Below, piece after piece: positions 30,244 through 38,074 of a stretch of DNA of 54,625 bases; the first letter of the stretch is position 1; every line of letters starts with the position of its first letter. This stretch comes from Serinicoccus sediminis (GTDB lineage: Bacteria; Actinomycetota; Actinomycetes; Actinomycetales; Dermatophilaceae): NCBI RefSeq assembly GCF_004153545.1, contig NZ_SDVA01000019.1, positions 1-54,625 on the forward strand. The letters are read 5' to 3'. Below the pieces are notes generated by a model. It did not search any database. It had not been told where the DNA came from and saw only the letters and a list, made by a program, of their open reading frames with translations. A program made the position numbers and the translations under genes.

Positions 30244-30352
30244 GTTGACACGTCTGCGCTCAACTCTGCGGAGCGGCCTGGCGTCTTGTCAAACCGAGGC
30301 TCAGTCAAGTTGAGTTCACCTGGCTCAACCCCGGTGCGGGCACGATCATTCC
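30244..30352 (-). promoter_or_regulatory. dnaK control region: two HAIR boxes and a sigma-R-like promoter
   Basis: Upstream HAIR GTTGAGT-N7-GCTCAAC is at 30309-30329; a second, weaker one, GTTGACA-N7-GCTCAAC, is at 30244-30264. On the minus strand GGAAT (30348-30352), 18 bases and GTT (30327-30329) match the sigma-R/SigH form, and its GTT is the edge of the upstream HAIR. A TTGACA (30287-30292) suggests a second promoter without a clear -10. HspR bound at the upstream box would cover the sigma-R -10. Confidence 0.75.
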
Positions 30353-30409
30353 CGGCCGCCCGCGCAGGCCGCCTGCACCCTGGCGCGGCGTCGGCGCACC
30401 GACCCCGGC

Positions 30410-31120
30410 TCAGTGCGGCAGCGGCTCCTGCGGGTCGTCCGACCCCTCGGGCGGCTCGGCCTGGCACAGCTCGTCCCAGTCGGCGTCGACCAGGTCACGG
30501 GGCCCGTCGACGACCAGGACGGCCCCGGCGTCGCGCAGCTCCTGCACCCCGAAGCCACCGGAGCGCACCACGACGCACGGCGCGCCCATCCGGGCCGCCG
30601 AGGCCACGTCGTAAGGGGTGTCGCCGACGAGGACGGCACGCTCACCCCCCGCCCGCTCCAGGGCGACCCCGAGGATGTCCGGGGCCGGCTTGGACTGCTC
30701 GGCGTCCTCGGAGGTGGTGACGGTGCCGAGCACCCCGTCGGGCAGGTCGAGCAGCTCGATGACGTGGTCGGTGAAGGTCTTCTTGCCCGAGGAGGCCAGC
30801 GCCACCCGCAGCCCGCGGTCGTGCAGCGAGAGCACCAGGTCGCGGGCCCCGTCCAGCAGCACGACCTCGTCGAGGATGCGGGAGTACTCCTCCTCCCAGC
30901 TCTGCCGCAGGTCGTCACCGACGCGGGCCTCCACCTCGTCGTCGGTCACCACGGCGACCAGCTTGTCCCCACCCATGCCGATCGACCGGTGCACCCGCCA
31001 CAGCGGAGGGGTGAGGTCGAAGCGCTTGAACGCCCGGGCCCACGCCAGGGCGTGGTGGTAGGTCGAGTCGGCCAGGGTGCCGTCGACGTCCAGCAGGACG
31101 GTGTCGCGTGTCGGAGTCAT
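30410..31120 (-). CDS. HAD-family phosphatase (phosphoglycolate phosphatase type)
   Basis: 236 residues. HAD motif I is DVDGTLADS with Asp11 and Asp13. The helical cap holds HHALAWARAF. Motif II is VALASSG, motif III has Lys in EQSKPAPDIL and motif IV is VLVGDTPYD. It resembles beta-phosphoglucomutase or phosphoglycolate phosphatase enzymes; the substrate is open. TAGACA lies six bases before the ATG, so it may be leaderless. It is divergent from the aminotransferase gene. Confidence 0.9.
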   Translation of the reverse strand: MTPTRDTVLLDVDGTLADSTYHHALAWARAFKRFDLTPPLWRVHRSIGMGGDKLVAVVTDDEVEARVGDDLRQSWEEEYSRILDEVVLLDGARDLVLSLHDRGLRVALASSGKKTFTDHVIELLDLPDGVLGTVTTSEDAEQSKPAPDILGVALERAGGERAVLVGDTPYDVASAARMGAPCVVVRSGGFGVQELRDAGAVLVVDGPRDLVDADWDELCQAEPPEGSDDPQEPLPH

Positions 31121-31216
31121 GCGTCCTGTCTACCCGATGACGCGGGTTCTCGCTGCGCCCCCGGTCGCCCGCGGGCCGCTGCCGGGCCGGGCCCTGCGCG
31201 CGCCGTCGCGCACCCC

Positions 31217-31222
31217 TACGCT
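31217..31222 (+). promoter_or_regulatory. -10 hexamer of a leaderless aminotransferase gene
   Basis: TACGCT lies six bases before the GTG at 31229; no ribosome-binding site is present. The same hexamer precedes the genes starting at 13491, 23679 and 54163. Confidence 0.6.
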
Positions 31223-31228
31223 GGCCGG

Positions 31229-32167
31229 GTGCCCCACGGAACCCACGACCACGGCGACGACCCCCGCAACGAGCAGATCCTCATCTGGGTCAACGGCGAG
31301 CTCAAGCCCCGCGCGGAGGCGGTGGTGTCGGTCTTCGACTCCGGCTTCGTCCTCGGCGACGGCGTCTGGGAGGGGATCCGGGTGCACGACGGCCACCCGG
31401 TGTTCTGGGAGCAGCATCTCGACCGGCTGCTCGAGGGCGCGGCGGCGATCATGCTCGACCTCGGCATGACCCGCGAGGAGCTGACGGCGGCGGCCTACGA
31501 GGTGCTGCGCGCCAACGACATGCACGACGGGGTGCACATCCGGCTCATGGTCTCGCGCGGGGTGAAGTCCACGCCCTACCAGGACCCCCGGGTGACCGTC
31601 GGCCCGCCGACGGTGGTGCTCATCCCCGAGCACAAGGAGCCGTTGCCGGCGACGGTGCGCGACGGCATCACCCTCTTCACCACCCACGTGCGCCGGGCCA
31701 CGCCGGACACGCTGGACCCCAAGCTCAACGCGCACAGCAAGCTCAACGACATCACCGCCTGCATCCAGGCCTACACCGCCGGCGCGGACGAGGCGCTCAT
31801 GCTCGACCCGCACGGCTTCGTGGCCACCTGCAACAGCACCCACTTCTTCGTCGTCAAGGGCACCCCGGAGGAGCCCGAGGTGTGGACCAGCGACGGCCGC
31901 TTCTGCCTCGCCGGGATCACCCGCGGCAACGTCCTGCGGGTCTGTCGGGACCGCGGCCTGCCCGCCCACGAGCGCACCTTCAGCCTCACCGACGTCTACA
32001 GCGCGCAGGAGGCCTTCGTCACCGGGACCTTCGCCGGCGTCGTGCCGGTCCGCTCGGTCGACGGGCGCACCATCGGCACCGGCGCCCGCGGCCCGGTCGT
32101 CGAACGGCTCCAGGGCTGGTATGCCGAGCACGTCGCCGCCGACGCCGCCGGGCGGAGCGCGCCGTGA
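31229..32167 (+). CDS. class IV PLP aminotransferase (branched-chain type)
   Basis: 312 residues. Class IV features are IWVNGELKPRAEAVVSVFDSGFVLGDGVWEGIR, Arg-rich HIRLMVSRG, the PLP lysine (probably Lys171 in AHSKLND) and GITRGNVLRVCRDRGL near the C terminus. It is expected to transfer an amino group to a branched-chain or D-amino 2-oxo acid. GTG at 31229 was chosen because of the TACGCT element. It overlaps the sulfotransferase-like gene by four bases, so the two act together. Confidence 0.85.
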   Translation: MPHGTHDHGDDPRNEQILIWVNGELKPRAEAVVSVFDSGFVLGDGVWEGIRVHDGHPVFWEQHLDRLLEGAAAIMLDLGMTREELTAAAYEVLRANDMHDGVHIRLMVSRGVKSTPYQDPRVTVGPPTVVLIPEHKEPLPATVRDGITLFTTHVRRATPDTLDPKLNAHSKLNDITACIQAYTAGADEALMLDPHGFVATCNSTHFFVVKGTPEEPEVWTSDGRFCLAGITRGNVLRVCRDRGLPAHERTFSLTDVYSAQEAFVTGTFAGVVPVRSVDGRTIGTGARGPVVERLQGWYAEHVAADAAGRSAP

Positions 32168-32871
32168 CCGCCCGCCTCGCGATGTGGTCCGGCCCGCGCA
32201 ACATCTCGACCGCGATGATGCGCTCCTGGGAGAACCGCCCGGACAGCGAGGTCTTCGACGAGCCGTTCTACGCGGCATACCTGCACCGCACCGGGATCGA
32301 GCATCCGGCGCGCGAGGAGGTCATCGCCTCCCAGCCCACGGACCCGGCCGAGGTGGCGCAGGCCCTGCTGGCGCCGACCGACGCGGCCGTGTCCTACTCC
32401 AAGCAGATGACCCACCACTACCTCGACGGCGACGACCTGTCGTGGGCGTGGCAGGTCCGCAACGTGCTGCTCATCCGCGACCCGGCCGAGGTGGTCTCCT
32501 CCTACGTCCGCTCCCGGGAGGCGTGCCAGCCGGAGGACATCGGCCTGCTCCAGCAGCTCACCCTCTCCGACCTGCTGGGGTCGCCGCCGGTCATCGACGC
32601 GGCCGACTTCCTGCGGGACCCGGAGGCCTACCTGCGCTGGCTGTGCGACTGGCTCGGCATCGACTTCACCGACCGGATGCTCTCCTGGCCGGCCGGGCCG
32701 CGCGACTCCGACGGGGTGTGGGCGCCGCACTGGTACGACGCGGTCGTCGCCTCCACCGGCTTCGCGCCCTACCGGCGGCGCGAGGTCGAGCTGAGCGACC
32801 ACGACGCCGCCGTCGCTCGGGCCTGCCGCCCGGCCTACGAGGCGCTGCGCGAGCGGGCCCTGCGGCTCTGA
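32164..32871 (+). CDS. sulfotransferase-like P-loop protein
   Basis: 235 residues. The N terminus RLAMWSGPRNISTAMMRSW is a P-loop variant seen in a sulfotransferase-like family, followed by FDEPFYAAYLHRTGI, an IRDPAEVVSSYV motif (3'-phosphate binding in sulfotransferases) and a C-terminal WYDAVVASTGFAPY. Whether it sulfates anything is unknown. It is translationally coupled to the class IV aminotransferase; from memory, plants have a single protein joining such domains, which would support a joint pathway. Confidence 0.75.
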   Translation: MTARLAMWSGPRNISTAMMRSWENRPDSEVFDEPFYAAYLHRTGIEHPAREEVIASQPTDPAEVAQALLAPTDAAVSYSKQMTHHYLDGDDLSWAWQVRNVLLIRDPAEVVSSYVRSREACQPEDIGLLQQLTLSDLLGSPPVIDAADFLRDPEAYLRWLCDWLGIDFTDRMLSWPAGPRDSDGVWAPHWYDAVVASTGFAPYRRREVELSDHDAAVARACRPAYEALRERALRL

Positions 32872-32904
32872 TCCACCGGCGGGCGGCCACGCACACGGCG
32901 ACTC

Positions 32905-32961
32905 CCCTGCTGGTCGTGTGCGCTGGTGGCCCCCTGAGGGACACGGACGCACACAGCAGGG
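32905..32961. terminator. hairpin between convergent genes
   Basis: CCCTGCTG (32905-32912) pairs with CAGCAGGG (32954-32961), and inside it GTGTGCG (32916-32922) pairs with CGCACAC (32948-32954, sharing one base). It lies between the stops of the sulfotransferase-like and DUF4188 genes. The inner sequence is related to the hairpin at 38638-38678. Confidence 0.6.
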
Positions 32962-32967
32962 CTCCCT

Positions 32968-33495
32968 CTACGCCTGGGCGGGCGCCGGGTCGGGGTCCAG
33001 CGGCCCGGAGGTGAGCCGCTCACGTGCGTCGTTGCCGCGTCGGCTCGCGGCGACGGAGCCGGTCGCCGCCGCCAGCCCGACCCTCGCCCCGCCGACGTAG
33101 AGCGTCTCCGCCCCACCCGCGGGCACGGCATACGTCTCGTGCCAGATGCCGACGGCGCCCGGGTGCCGCCGGGCCGACCGGTTGAACTCGCGCCAGGCCG
33201 GCAGGTGGGCGTGGTCGGCCGCTCGGGCGTAGGCGTAGAGGTGGTCGACCGACCGCCAGTACTGCACCACCCACGGCCCGCGGGCGCCGACGAGCGTGGT
33301 GGCCCCGAGGAAGCCCAGGTCCTCGGCCTCCCCGCGCGCGGCCGCCTCCTTGTTGCGGGCCAGCTCGGTGAGCATGCGCGGCATCGCCCGGACGACCGGC
33401 AGCCACAGGTCGGGCCGGTGGGGCTTGCGGATCGTCATGCCGATGTGGAAGACGACGAGCTCGCCGTCGTGGGCGTGGGTCTGGGGGACGGACAT
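32968..33495 (-). CDS. DUF4188-family protein
   Basis: 175 residues. The pattern VVFHIGMTIRKPHRPDLWLPVVRAMPRMLTEL, LGFLGATTLVGARGPWVVQYWRSVDHLYAYA and HPGAVGIWHETYAVPAG is that of DUF4188 (antibiotic-monooxygenase-like fold). Its function is not known; members are often next to regulators of xenobiotic response. ATG at 33495 has AGGAGC. It is divergent from a MerR regulator across a palindromic operator, so it is probably under that regulator. Confidence 0.8.
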   Translation of the reverse strand: MSVPQTHAHDGELVVFHIGMTIRKPHRPDLWLPVVRAMPRMLTELARNKEAAARGEAEDLGFLGATTLVGARGPWVVQYWRSVDHLYAYARAADHAHLPAWREFNRSARRHPGAVGIWHETYAVPAGGAETLYVGGARVGLAAATGSVAASRRGNDARERLTSGPLDPDPAPAQA

Positions 33496-33522
33496 GCCAG
33501 GCTCCTGTCGGATAGTGTCACT

Positions 33523-33552
33523 ACCCAATATTGGAGAGTGATACTCTCCAAT
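33523..33552. promoter_or_regulatory. MerR-type operator in the divergent promoter
   Basis: ATTGGAGAGT (33530-33539) and ACTCTCCAAT (33543-33552) are a perfect 10-bp inverted repeat with a three-base centre. The left arm also faces ACCCAAT (33523-33529), giving a second half site. It is an AT-rich island in GC-rich DNA between the DUF4188 and merR starts. Confidence 0.7.
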
Positions 33553-33567
33553 GTCAAGAGGTGATGT

Positions 33568-34233
33568 ATGCGGATCTCCGACCTGTCCGAGGCGACCGGG
33601 GTGCCGGTGGCGACGGTCAAGTACTACCTGCGCGAGCGGCTCCTGCACCCCGGGGAGGTGGTGTCCCGGACGCAGGCGAGGTATGACGCCTCGCACGTCG
33701 AGCGGCTCACCCTCGTCCGCGCCTTGACCGAGGTCGGCGGGCTGAGCCTCGCGACGGCCCGGCGGGTGCTCGCCGCCATCGAGGAGCCGGACCTGTCCCC
33801 CCTCGACGCCATGGCCGTCGCGCAGCGCTCCCTGCTCGGGGAGCCCGACGCCCCGCCGGAGGACGCCGGGCCGTCCTGCGACGCCGCCGGTCCGCCGGAC
33901 TCGCGGTCCCGGCGGTTCGTCGCCGGCCGGGGCTGGCAGGTCCATCCGGGCGACCCGGTCCTGGACCAGCTCGACGCCGCCTGGGAGGCCTGCGACCGGG
34001 CCGGGCTGGGCCTGGACGAGGAGCGGATGGCCCGCTACGCCGACGCCGCCGAGCAGATCGGCCGGACCGACGTCGAGTCGGTGCCGCGGACCTCGCCCCA
34101 GGCGGCGGTCCGCCAGGTCGTGCTGGGCACCGTGCTCATCGACCCGGTGCTCGTGGCGCTGCGACGGCTCGCGCAGCAGCACGTCGCCGTCAGCACCGGC
34201 TCGTCCTCCCGCTCTGGCATGCTCGGCCCATGA
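33568..34233 (+). CDS. MerR-family transcriptional regulator
   Basis: 221 residues. MerR winged helix RISDLSEATGVPVATVKYYLRERLL at 2-26 with wing SRTQARYD, then a dimerisation helix. The C-terminal part (about 110-205) is a helical domain without the Cys residues of metal sensors, so an organic effector is more likely. ATG at 33568 has AGAGGTGAT. It should bind the palindrome in front of it and control itself and DUF4188. Its stop overlaps the next gene by four bases. Confidence 0.88.
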   Translation: MRISDLSEATGVPVATVKYYLRERLLHPGEVVSRTQARYDASHVERLTLVRALTEVGGLSLATARRVLAAIEEPDLSPLDAMAVAQRSLLGEPDAPPEDAGPSCDAAGPPDSRSRRFVAGRGWQVHPGDPVLDQLDAAWEACDRAGLGLDEERMARYADAAEQIGRTDVESVPRTSPQAAVRQVVLGTVLIDPVLVALRRLAQQHVAVSTGSSSRSGMLGP

Positions 34234-34991
34234 CCGACGTCGCCCGCCACGCCTCCGAGCTGCTCCGGCTGCACCACACCGGCCAGACCCTGGTGCTGCC
34301 CACCGTCTGGGACGTGTGGTCCGCCCACGCCGTGCTGGACGCCGGCTTCCCCGCGCTGAGCGTGGGCAGCCACCCCCTCGCCGACTCGCGCGGCCAGCAG
34401 GACAACGAGGGGATGAGCCTCGACGACGCGCTGGACGGCATACGCCGCATCACCGCGGCCGTGGACGTGCCGGTCACCGCCGATCTCGAGTCGGGCTACG
34501 ACACCCCGGCGGCCGAGCTCGTGGAGCGGGCCCTTACGGCCGGCGTCGCGGGCATCAACATCGAGGACACGGTGCACAGCGAGGGCCGCCTGCGGGAGGT
34601 CGGCGAGCACGCCGACTACATCGGCGCCCTGCGCGCGGCCGCGGACCAGGCAGGTGTGGAGCTCGTCATCAACGCCCGCACCGACGCGTTCATGGGCCAG
34701 GTCGCGACCTTCGACGACCCGCTGGCCGAGGCGCTCACCCGCCTGCGGGCGTGCGAGGAGGCCGGTGCGCGGTGCGTCTACCCGGTGCGGGTGCCGGACG
34801 CCGAGACCCTGCGCGCCCTGCTCGACGGGCTGTCGGGACCGGTCAACGTCACCGCGCACCCGGTGGACGGCGCGCCGTCCGGGTCGTTCGAGGAGCTGCG
34901 CACGCTCGGCGTCCAGCGCATCACCTTCGGCCCGCTGCTGCAGAAGGCGCTGACCGCCAAGGTCACCGAGCTCGTGGCCCCCTGGCGCTGA
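34230..34991 (+). CDS. isocitrate lyase/PEP mutase superfamily enzyme
   Basis: 253 residues. TIM-barrel pattern LVLPTVWDVWSAHAVLDAGFPALSVGS, then the metal-site segment TADLESGY, GINIEDTV and INARTDAF. It belongs to the uncharacterised PEP-mutase-like branch of C-C or P-C lyases. The loop with Lys-Lys-Cys-Gly-His of isocitrate lyase is absent. The ATG is in an ATGA overlap with merR, yet CATGCT lies six bases before it, so it could also have its own leaderless transcript. Confidence 0.85.
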   Translation: MTDVARHASELLRLHHTGQTLVLPTVWDVWSAHAVLDAGFPALSVGSHPLADSRGQQDNEGMSLDDALDGIRRITAAVDVPVTADLESGYDTPAAELVERALTAGVAGINIEDTVHSEGRLREVGEHADYIGALRAAADQAGVELVINARTDAFMGQVATFDDPLAEALTRLRACEEAGARCVYPVRVPDAETLRALLDGLSGPVNVTAHPVDGAPSGSFEELRTLGVQRITFGPLLQKALTAKVTELVAPWR

Positions 34992-35004
34992 GGCCCGGGC
35001 CGGG

Positions 35005-35313
35005 TCAGTCGTCCAGCTGACTCTCGGCCCAGCGCTGGCCGGGGTCGCCGCCCCAGGCGTCCCAGGCCACGCGGCCCGGGGACGGGAAGCCGTCGCCGCC
35101 GCTCGTGAAGCCGTCGGCGTCCTTGTCCGCCTCGTGCCGGCGGAAGTAGGCGCGCATCTTCGTCAGCACCTCCTCGCTGACGTCGTCGCCGTCGGCGAGC
35201 TGCTTCGCCCGCGTGCGGCCCGTGTCGGTGAAGTTCTTCCCGGCCTTGCCGTCCTCGATCCAGCGCAGCGCCCGCTGCGCCGCCTCCTGCACACCCTTGG
35301 GCGGTGTCGCCAT
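35005..35313 (-). CDS. small protein with phage-type domain
   Basis: 102 residues forming one domain: QEAAQRALRWIEDGKAGKN, TGRTRAKQLADGDDVSEEVLTKMRAYFRRHEADKDADGF and SPGRVAWDAWGGDPGQRWA. The same pattern occurs, as I recall it, inside phage head or protease proteins, and as stand-alone small genes in actinobacteria. The function is unknown. ATG at 35313 has a strong AAGGAGG. No other phage gene is near, so this is a domesticated or free-living version. Confidence 0.7.
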   Translation of the reverse strand: MATPPKGVQEAAQRALRWIEDGKAGKNFTDTGRTRAKQLADGDDVSEEVLTKMRAYFRRHEADKDADGFTSGGDGFPSPGRVAWDAWGGDPGQRWAESQLDD

Positions 35314-35424
35314 CCGGCGCCTCCTTCGATCGGTCTGGAGGGCCAGTCTGCGTCACCGCCTGCGGCCGCGCCTGCCCAGCGAGGTCGTCCGCGACAGGGA
35401 GGACGAGGCCCGCGCGAGGCCGCC

Positions 35425-36291
35425 TCAGCGCACCTGGGTCGCGGTGAACTCCCGCCCGGGCGCGACGAACGCCTCCTGCGCCTGCACCAGCCGCAGCTCG
35501 CGCTCGCCGGAGTCGATGGTGACCTGCAGCAGCTCGAAGACGCTGGCCGCGGTCCGCTCGAGCGCGGTCCGGGCCGACCCGCTCTCCCGGTAGTGCGCGG
35601 TGAAGAGCGCGCTCGTCACGTCACCGGAGCCGTTGGCCTTGATCGGCAGCCGCGGGGTCGCGACGATCCAGGCGCCGTCGTCGTCGACGGCCAGCATCTC
35701 GATGGTCTCGCCGCCGTCGGGCTGCGCCTCGCGCTCCGGGCGCAGCACGCTGGTGACGAGCACGGTGCGCGGCCCGAGCTCCCGCGCCCGGTCGGCCGAC
35801 TCCAGCGTCGACTCGAGGCTGTCCGGCTCGGTGTGCGTCATGTAGCCCAGCTCGAACTGGTTGGGCGTGATGATGTCGGCGTGGGGCAGCACCCGCTCGC
35901 GGATGAGCGGCGGGATGGTCGGCGCCACGAAGCAGCCCGAGGTGGCGTTGCCCATGACGGGGTCGCAGGTGTAGGTCGCCTGCGGGTTGGCGGCCTTCAC
36001 CCGGGCCACGGCGTCCACGACGACGTCGACGATCTCCTCGCCGCCGAGGTAGCCCGAGAGCACCCCGTCAGCGGTGCCGAGCACCCCGCGGTCCTCGATG
36101 CCGGTCACGACCGCGCGCACGTCGTCGGCGGGGATGAGGGGGCCGCCCCACGCGCCATACCCCGTGTGGTTGGAGAAGTTCACCGTCAGCACCGGCCACA
36201 CCTCGTGCCCGAGACGCTGCAGCGGGAAGACGGCGGCCGAGTTGCCGACGTGGCCGTAGGCGACGTGGCTCTGGATCGAGAGGAAACGCAT
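35425..36291 (-). CDS. pdxY: pyridoxal kinase PdxY
   Basis: 288 residues, ribokinase-like. SIQSHVAYGHVGNSAAVFPLQRLG opens the family pattern. The substrate region has NFSNHTGYGAWGG, then CDPVMGN, ITPNQFELGYM and the ATP/anion-hole motif KANGSGDVTSALF with catalytic Asp. It phosphorylates pyridoxal to PLP in salvage. The start is ATG at 36291; a good AGGAGGTG lies about 14 bases upstream, farther than usual, and CATCAT is seven bases upstream. Confidence 0.95.
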   Translation of the reverse strand: MRFLSIQSHVAYGHVGNSAAVFPLQRLGHEVWPVLTVNFSNHTGYGAWGGPLIPADDVRAVVTGIEDRGVLGTADGVLSGYLGGEEIVDVVVDAVARVKAANPQATYTCDPVMGNATSGCFVAPTIPPLIRERVLPHADIITPNQFELGYMTHTEPDSLESTLESADRARELGPRTVLVTSVLRPEREAQPDGGETIEMLAVDDDGAWIVATPRLPIKANGSGDVTSALFTAHYRESGSARTALERTAASVFELLQVTIDSGERELRLVQAQEAFVAPGREFTATQVR

Positions 36292-36412
36292 TCTCCCGAT
36301 GATGGCACCTCCTCGCCCGCGTCCGCAGCGCGGGCAGGACGGGGGGTATGCCGCCCCCGCCCGGCCGGACGTCGGCCGCTCTCCCGGCCTCGTGGGCTGA
36401 CACGTCCCGCGA

Positions 36413-36476
36413 CACGCCCGGCCCGTCCCGGCTCAGGTGCGCACGTGCGTGCCTGAGCCGGTCGGCACGGGCGTGT
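36413..36476. terminator. nested hairpin after the GNAT gene
   Basis: Outer arms ACACGCCCG (36413-36421) and CGGGCGTGT (36468-36476) enclose CCGGCTCAGG (36428-36437) and CCTGAGCCGG (36452-36461), all perfect. It begins eight bases beyond the stop of the minus-strand GNAT gene and likely ends that transcript. Confidence 0.65.
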
Positions 36477-36483
36477 CGGCGGC

Positions 36484-37134
36484 TCAGTCGAGCCCGTAGA
36501 ACGCCCGCACCGCGACGGCCCCCTCGACCCGGATCGGTTCGCCGCGACGGAAGGTCTCCGGGGTGAGGACGAACCTCTGCTGCTCGGCACTCTCCCCCTG
36601 TCGCGCGACCCAGGTGCGACCGTTGTCCTGGTAGCCCACCGCCCGGCTGACCGCGAGCGACGCAGGGTTGTCGAGGTATGCCGCTGACGTGACCCGCTCG
36701 ATGCCGAGGTGGTCGAAGGCCAGCGCACACGCCATGCGACGCATCCGGCTGCCGATGCCCTTCCTCTGCTCACGGCGCACCAGCCACGAGCCGGTCTCCA
36801 CGGTCCGGGTCGTCGACACCTCCTCGCCTTCCAGCGCCTGGATGCCGACGGCCTCGCCGTCCCTGCGCACGACCAGCTGGAGCGACATCGCCCCAGAAGC
36901 CTGACCGGCCAGGACCCGCCCGAAGTAGCGCACGTAGTTGGCGGGGATCTCGGCCGGAGGAGCCGCGGTCCAGGGAAAGAGGAAGGGCATGGTGCCGGGG
37001 TCGTGGATCCCCTCGAGCGCCAGCGTGACCATCTCCGGCACATCTCGCTCACGCAGCACGCTGAGCGTCAGGTCCCCCGCCTCGACGCGCAGGGCATAGG
37101 GCGGCCAGATCTCCTCCAGGGCGTCCGGCGACAT
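36484..37134 (-). CDS. GNAT N-acetyltransferase
   Basis: 216 residues. The pattern LTLSVLRERDVPEMVTLALEGIHDP, TGSWLVRREQRKGIGSRMRRMACALAF (acetyl-CoA loop RKGIGSRM) and LGIERVTSAAYLDNPASLAVSRAVGYQDNG is of the RimJ/RimL-like group. The substrate is unknown. CACACT lies seven bases before the ATG with no ribosome site. It is divergent from the DUF2975 gene. Confidence 0.85.
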   Translation of the reverse strand: MSPDALEEIWPPYALRVEAGDLTLSVLRERDVPEMVTLALEGIHDPGTMPFLFPWTAAPPAEIPANYVRYFGRVLAGQASGAMSLQLVVRRDGEAVGIQALEGEEVSTTRTVETGSWLVRREQRKGIGSRMRRMACALAFDHLGIERVTSAAYLDNPASLAVSRAVGYQDNGRTWVARQGESAEQQRFVLTPETFRRGEPIRVEGAVAVRAFYGLD

Positions 37135-37165
37135 GCCGCACAGTGTGACCTACAAAGCCACCCCG

Positions 37166-37220
37166 TTGCGCCCTCGGACGTCGATGTATATCGTTTATCG
37201 GTATCCCGATCATCGATAAA
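37166..37220 (+). promoter_or_regulatory. promoter and operator of the DUF2975-Xre pair
   Basis: TTGCGC (37166-37171), 17 bases and TATCGT (37189-37194) make a usable promoter. TTTATCG and CGATAAA flank 13 bases just downstream, an inverted repeat in an unusually AT-rich stretch. It is a likely site for the small Xre regulator encoded in the same operon. Confidence 0.5.
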
Positions 37221-37226
37221 GGGGAC

Positions 37227-37847
37227 ATGATGACGAGAGCCGAGACGACCGACCGTCCGCGCGGACTGCGAGTCGCGTCCGTGGCCGTCAACCTGGTGGT
37301 GGGTGCCGCCGTCGCCGTCTGCGCACTGCAGGTCTTCCTGGTGGTCTCAGGCATCCCGGTCATCCCCTCCGACGACGCCTGGGTCCCGCCCACCGCGCTC
37401 CCTCAGGTGCTGCAGCTCGACATCCCCATCGACGCCATGCGCACCGAGATCACCGTGCTGCCCCTGTGGATCCGGCTGCTCGGCATCAGCAGCTCCGTGA
37501 TCATGACCGCCATGCTCGTCATCGCCCTGCGGACCGTGCACCACGTAGCGCGCCGCTCGGCACAGGGGCGCCCCTTCGCCGACGACGTGGTCCGCCGACT
37601 GCGCCGGGTGGCGGTCTGGCTCCTGGTCCTCGTGGGGCTTCGCCTGCTCGTGGACGTCGCGACGGGCGCGGCTCTGGAGCGCTGGTTCGCCGACCACCTC
37701 GACGCCACACGGGCGGGCGGCGGGCTGGGGATCGACCTCCCCTCGTTGTCCGTCCCGATGGTCGTGGCTGCCGCCGTGGCCGCCATCCTCGCGCACGCCT
37801 TCGCGACGGGCCGGGACCTGGTCGACGCCACCGATGGCCTCGTCTGA
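37227..37847 (+). CDS. DUF2975 membrane protein
   Basis: 206 residues, four membrane segments (about 17-40, 85-105, 125-145 and 175-195), with the DUF2975 pattern ALRTVHHVARRSAQGRPFADDVVRRLRRVAVWLL. This family almost always sits next to a YozG-like Xre regulator, as here with a 14-base overlap. The role is not established; some pairs relate to sporulation or envelope stress. Two ATGs in a row (37227 and 37230) follow AAAGGGGAC. Confidence 0.85.
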   Translation: MMTRAETTDRPRGLRVASVAVNLVVGAAVAVCALQVFLVVSGIPVIPSDDAWVPPTALPQVLQLDIPIDAMRTEITVLPLWIRLLGISSSVIMTAMLVIALRTVHHVARRSAQGRPFADDVVRRLRRVAVWLLVLVGLRLLVDVATGAALERWFADHLDATRAGGGLGIDLPSLSVPMVVAAAVAAILAHAFATGRDLVDATDGLV

Positions 37848-38049
37848 GCACCGGGTGGTCACCAGGCTGGCCGAGCTGCTGGACGAGCGTGGCATGACCC
37901 TGACCGAGCTGTCCCGCAGGACCGGCCTCACCATGGCCAACCTGTCGATCCTCAAGAACAACCGCGCCAGGGCCATCCGGTTCAGCACCCTGACGCTCGT
38001 CTGCGAAGCGCTCGACTGCCGCCCCGGCGACCTGCTCGACCTCGACTGA
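37834..38049 (+). CDS. Xre-family regulator (YozG-like)
   Basis: 71 residues, a single helix-turn-helix: LAELLDERGMTLTELSRRTGLTMANLSILKNNRARAIRFSTLTLVCEALDCRPGDLL. This is the minimal Xre form paired with DUF2975 proteins. It starts 14 bases inside the DUF2975 gene. It likely represses its own operon through the inverted repeat near 37,200. Confidence 0.9.
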   Translation: MASSEHRVVTRLAELLDERGMTLTELSRRTGLTMANLSILKNNRARAIRFSTLTLVCEALDCRPGDLLDLD

Positions 38050-38074
38050 CCGGCGGGACGGCAGAATGCGGGGC

